Assembly (NCBI GenBank): GCA_937898195.1
Contig: CALEJD010000097.1
Coordinates: forward strand, 1-25,542
DNA length: 25,542 nucleotides
Source of the DNA: an uncultured Clostridia bacterium
GTDB taxonomy: Bacteria; Bacillota; Clostridia; Oscillospirales; Acutalibacteraceae
Direction of reading: 5' to 3'
Shown here: piece after piece, positions 23,071-25,542 of the stretch
Numbering within the stretch: the first letter of the stretch is position 1
Layout of the letters: each line of letters begins with the position of its first letter
Position numbers and translations under genes: made by a program
The notes under the pieces: model-generated
Database searches by the model: none
The model's input: only the letters and a program-made list of their open reading frames with translations
What the model was told of the DNA's origin: nothing

Positions 23071-24167
23071 TTCTTAATTTCCTCCTTTTCTTTTTTTCTA
23101 AATACAAGTTTATAGCTAATAAAGAATGAGCAAAGAATAACTGCAAAATATACAATACCAACAACAATATTTGATATTGCGTCATTTGTAAACATAAATG
23201 TCTTTCTTACCTCAACCATACCTTTAGAGATAAAGGTAATGAAAAAGCTTGTAAGCATAATAATTATTGGATTAAATGAAGCAAGCCATGTAGCCATAAT
23301 ACCAGTAAAGCCCATATTGTTTGCTGATGTTGTGCTTATTGTGTGGTTGATTGAACCGGCAAGAATAAAACCAACAAGACCTGCGATTGCACCTGATAAA
23401 ATCATTGTTCTGATAATAACTTTATCTACTTTGATACCAACATATTTTGCTGTATTGATGCTTTCACCAACAACAGATATTTCATAACCGTGCTTTGATG
23501 AACGAAGATAAATTTGCATTAAAATTGTTATCAATACAAATAAAATTATAGGTAACAAGTATTTATTTCCAATATCAGGAATATTACCATGTTCAATTGG
23601 AGCTAAAACACCAGAACCCGATTTAACCCAGATTGTAATGCATAAAGAAACAAGACCTTGTGCAATATAGTTCATCATAAGAGTAAAAAGCGATTCATTA
23701 GTGTTAAACTTTGCTTTGAAAATAGCTGGGATAGCTGCCCATATTGCACCTGCAGATATACTTGCTAAAAGCATAAGTGGAATAATAACAGAATCATCCA
23801 TTTTACCACCGAGATAGAACATACAAGCAATTGCTGCAAGGCAACCAACAAGAATTTGTCCATTACCACCTAAATTCCAAAATTTCATTTTAAAAGCAGG
23901 GAGTAATGCCATTGATGTACCGAGAAGGAGAGAGATGTCTTGAAGTAAAAGCCATAGCTTTCGCTCACTTCCAAAAGCCCCTGTAAACAATGATTTGAAG
24001 AAATCACCTAAATTTTTATCAGAGAACATCATTGAAATGAAGCCACTTAAGAGTAATCCAACAACAATGGCGATGAAATAAATAAGAATTATATTTTGAA
24101 TTTTTATATTATCTCGTTTTACAATTCGAACAAAAGGTTCTTTTAAGTTGTTTTTATTCTTTTTCAT
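23067..24167 (-). CDS. BMP-family ABC importer, permease 1 (YufP-like)
   Basis: A 366-residue membrane protein, the partner of permease 2. It has a basic N-terminal tail (~25 residues) and ten or so helices, with family stretches LLQDISLLLGTSMALLPAFK and FWNLGGNGQILVG near residue 105, NESLFTLMMNYIAQGLV near 160 and the coupling loop SSKHGYEISVVGESINTAKYVGI near 215. N-terminal extension and length fit YufP/NupP. Its ATG overlaps the stop of the ATPase gene by 4 bp, so the three are made together. It ends in a highly charged KKEKEEIKK tail that overlaps the start of permease 2. Confidence 0.93.
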   Translation of the reverse strand: MKKNKNNLKEPFVRIVKRDNIKIQNIILIYFIAIVVGLLLSGFISMMFSDKNLGDFFKSLFTGAFGSERKLWLLLQDISLLLGTSMALLPAFKMKFWNLGGNGQILVGCLAAIACMFYLGGKMDDSVIIPLMLLASISAGAIWAAIPAIFKAKFNTNESLFTLMMNYIAQGLVSLCITIWVKSGSGVLAPIEHGNIPDIGNKYLLPIILFVLITILMQIYLRSSKHGYEISVVGESINTAKYVGIKVDKVIIRTMILSGAIAGLVGFILAGSINHTISTTSANNMGFTGIMATWLASFNPIIIMLTSFFITFISKGMVEVRKTFMFTNDAISNIVVGIVYFAVILCSFFISYKLVFRKKEKEEIKK

Positions 24168-25542
24168 TCCGTCACCTCGTTTCCTTTAGATTGTACCATC
24201 ATAAGACCAATTTCATCTTTGGTGGTTGTTCTAGCATCAACAATACCTGAAACTTTACCACCACTTAAAACTAATATTCTATCGCTGAGCGCCATCAATA
24301 CATCTAAATCTTCACCAACAAAAATTACAGAAACACCTTTTTGTTTTTGTTCATTAAGAAGATTATATATAGTGTAAGATGAGTTAATATCAAGTCCGCG
24401 AACAGGGTAGGCAGTCATTAAAATTGCTGGAGCTGCTGCAATTTCACGACCAACAAGGACTTTTTGGACGTTACCACCCGATAACTTTCTTACTGCAGTA
24501 TGCGAATCAGGTGTATTTACTTTCAAGTCATTGATAATTTTGTCAGCAAGGTCTTGTGGACGTTTTCTATCAAGAAACATTGACTTGCCTTTACGATAAC
24601 TACGAAGCATCATATTGTCAACAATATCCATATTTCCAACAAGGCCCATACCAAGTCTATCTTCAGGGACAAAAGAAAGGCGAATACCAAGTTCCCGAAT
24701 TTCTCTTGGTGATTTATCCTTTAAGTCGATGACTTCATCTTCTTTAAAAATGATTTTTTCACTACTTACAAGCTCTTTAATTTCTTTTTTAGACAACTTA
24801 GTAAAATCAATGTCATTTCCATTTTTATCCATAAAAGCATTTTCATTTGCAAGTTCCATGACGCGTTTATATGTTTTGTGGAAGAATGAAACAGGCTTGT
24901 CTTTTTTTGGATGGTAATAAATCAAAGTGCCACTTTCATATTTGTTAAGTCCAGCTATTGCTTCAAGTAATTCTTTCTGTCCACTACCTGCAATACCGGC
25001 AATACCAAGAATTTCACCACCGAAAGAATCAAAAGAAACATCGTCAACAACAGTATAACCATCAGGACTTTTTACAGTTAAGTTTGAAACTGAAAGTCTT
25101 AATTTACTGTCAACAGGGTCTGTACGGTTAATGTTAAGGTCAATCTTTTCACCAACCATCATTTCAGTAAGCTCTTTTTCAGATGTTTCTGAAGTGTTTA
25201 CAGTAGCAACGTGGTCACCTTTACGCAAAACAGTTACTCTGTCAGAGATTTCCATAACTTCATTTAATTTATGTGTAATTATGATAATGGATTTACCATC
25301 ATCTCTCATTGCCTTTAATACCTTGAATAAGCTTTTTATTTCTTGTGGAGTTAAAACTGCGGTAGGCTCATCTAATATGAGAATATCAGCGCCTCTGTAT
25401 AAAACCTTTAAGATTTCAACAGTTTGTTTTTCTGAAACAGACATTTCATAGATTTTTTTATCAAGATTTATATGGAATCCGTATTTGTTTGCCATTTCTT
25501 TAATACGGTTATTTACTTCTTTAAGATTGAATTTTTCGCCTT
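24164..25542 (-). CDS. BMP-family ABC importer ATP-binding protein (5' end cut by window)
   Basis: The frame is open to the right edge, so the N-terminal ~100+ residues (first Walker A) are outside; I count ~458 visible residues. This is the double ATPase of the importer (YufO/NupO type). Domain 1 end: signature EMSVSEKQTVEILKVLYRG, Walker B DILILDEPTAVLTP and H-loop IIITHKL. Domain 2: GIAGIAGSGQKELLEAIAG (the degenerate Walker A usual for this family), SFVPEDRLGMGLV, signature LSGGNVQKVLVGREI and degenerate Walker B ILMTAYPVRGLDI. About 60-70 residues, from YYHPKKDKP to KDKSPREI, are longer than the usual short loop there. The substrate-binding lipoprotein should lie further right. Confidence 0.93.
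   Translation of the reverse strand, partial: GEKFNLKEVNNRIKEMANKYGFHINLDKKIYEMSVSEKQTVEILKVLYRGADILILDEPTAVLTPQEIKSLFKVLKAMRDDGKSIIIITHKLNEVMEISDRVTVLRKGDHVATVNTSETSEKELTEMMVGEKIDLNINRTDPVDSKLRLSVSNLTVKSPDGYTVVDDVSFDSFGGEILGIAGIAGSGQKELLEAIAGLNKYESGTLIYYHPKKDKPVSFFHKTYKRVMELANENAFMDKNGNDIDFTKLSKKEIKELVSSEKIIFKEDEVIDLKDKSPREIRELGIRLSFVPEDRLGMGLVGNMDIVDNMMLRSYRKGKSMFLDRKRPQDLADKIINDLKVNTPDSHTAVRKLSGGNVQKVLVGREIAAAPAILMTAYPVRGLDINSSYTIYNLLNEQKQKGVSVIFVGEDLDVLMALSDRILVLSGGKVSGIVDARTTTKDEIGLMMVQSKGNEVTE

Noticed and set aside
1..25542. CRISPR array, prophage or complete insertion sequence
   Set aside because: No regularly spaced repeats, cas, phage structural or transposase genes were found; the only mobile-like DNA is the non-coding element at 14934-15236.

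Overview
The window looks like chromosomal DNA from a low-GC, Gram-positive anaerobe of the class Clostridia, most likely a gut Ruminococcaceae/Oscillospiraceae relative. The evidence is A/T-rich codons, GGAGG or GGTGAT Shine-Dalgarno (SD) sites, a Bacillus/Clostridium-type SOS box, a flavoredoxin-rubredoxin fusion, a cohesin domain on a membrane-anchored surface protein, PadR/HAAS-type regulators and a BMP-family (nucleoside-type) ABC importer. This is judgement from the proteins, not a database match. No plasmid, phage or CRISPR signature was seen.

Layout, left to right. 1-4356 is mostly + strand: the end of a polar-amino-acid ABC ATPase, a cohesin surface protein coupled to a small zinc-ribbon protein, a 39-codon mini-ORF, then a flavoredoxin-rubredoxin (-) divergent from an NhaC antiporter (+). 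4357-11225 is - strand: an orphan lipoprotein, and an apparent operon padR > HAAS membrane protein A > HAAS membrane protein B > membrane-embedded M28 peptidase. Two near-identical 21-bp palindromes lie at the padR promoter and leader. 11261-13892 (-) holds an SDR oxidoreductase, an acyltransferase with visibly different codon use, and tRNA-Pro(GGG). 14015-17408 holds an endonuclease/exonuclease/phosphatase-fold protein (+), a 303-bp inverted-repeat (MITE-like) element filling the gap to a convergent ZIP transporter (-), and SOS-controlled DNA polymerase IV (+). 17400-25542 is one long - strand block: BMP-type ABC ATPase (cut by the right edge), two permeases, an FAD oxidoreductase, a terminator, a MATE exporter and an ABC-F ATPase.

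How genes may work together. The ABC ATPase and two permeases overlap by 4 bp each and form one importer whose binding protein should lie beyond the right edge. PadR with two paralogous HAAS proteins, each predicted to have a cytoplasmic N-terminal domain, seven membrane spans and an outer C-terminal domain, suggests an envelope-signal circuit, with the M28 membrane peptidase as a possible output. That circuit is inference. It and the inverted-repeat element between the two convergent genes are the least explained parts of the window; most other genes belong to familiar families.
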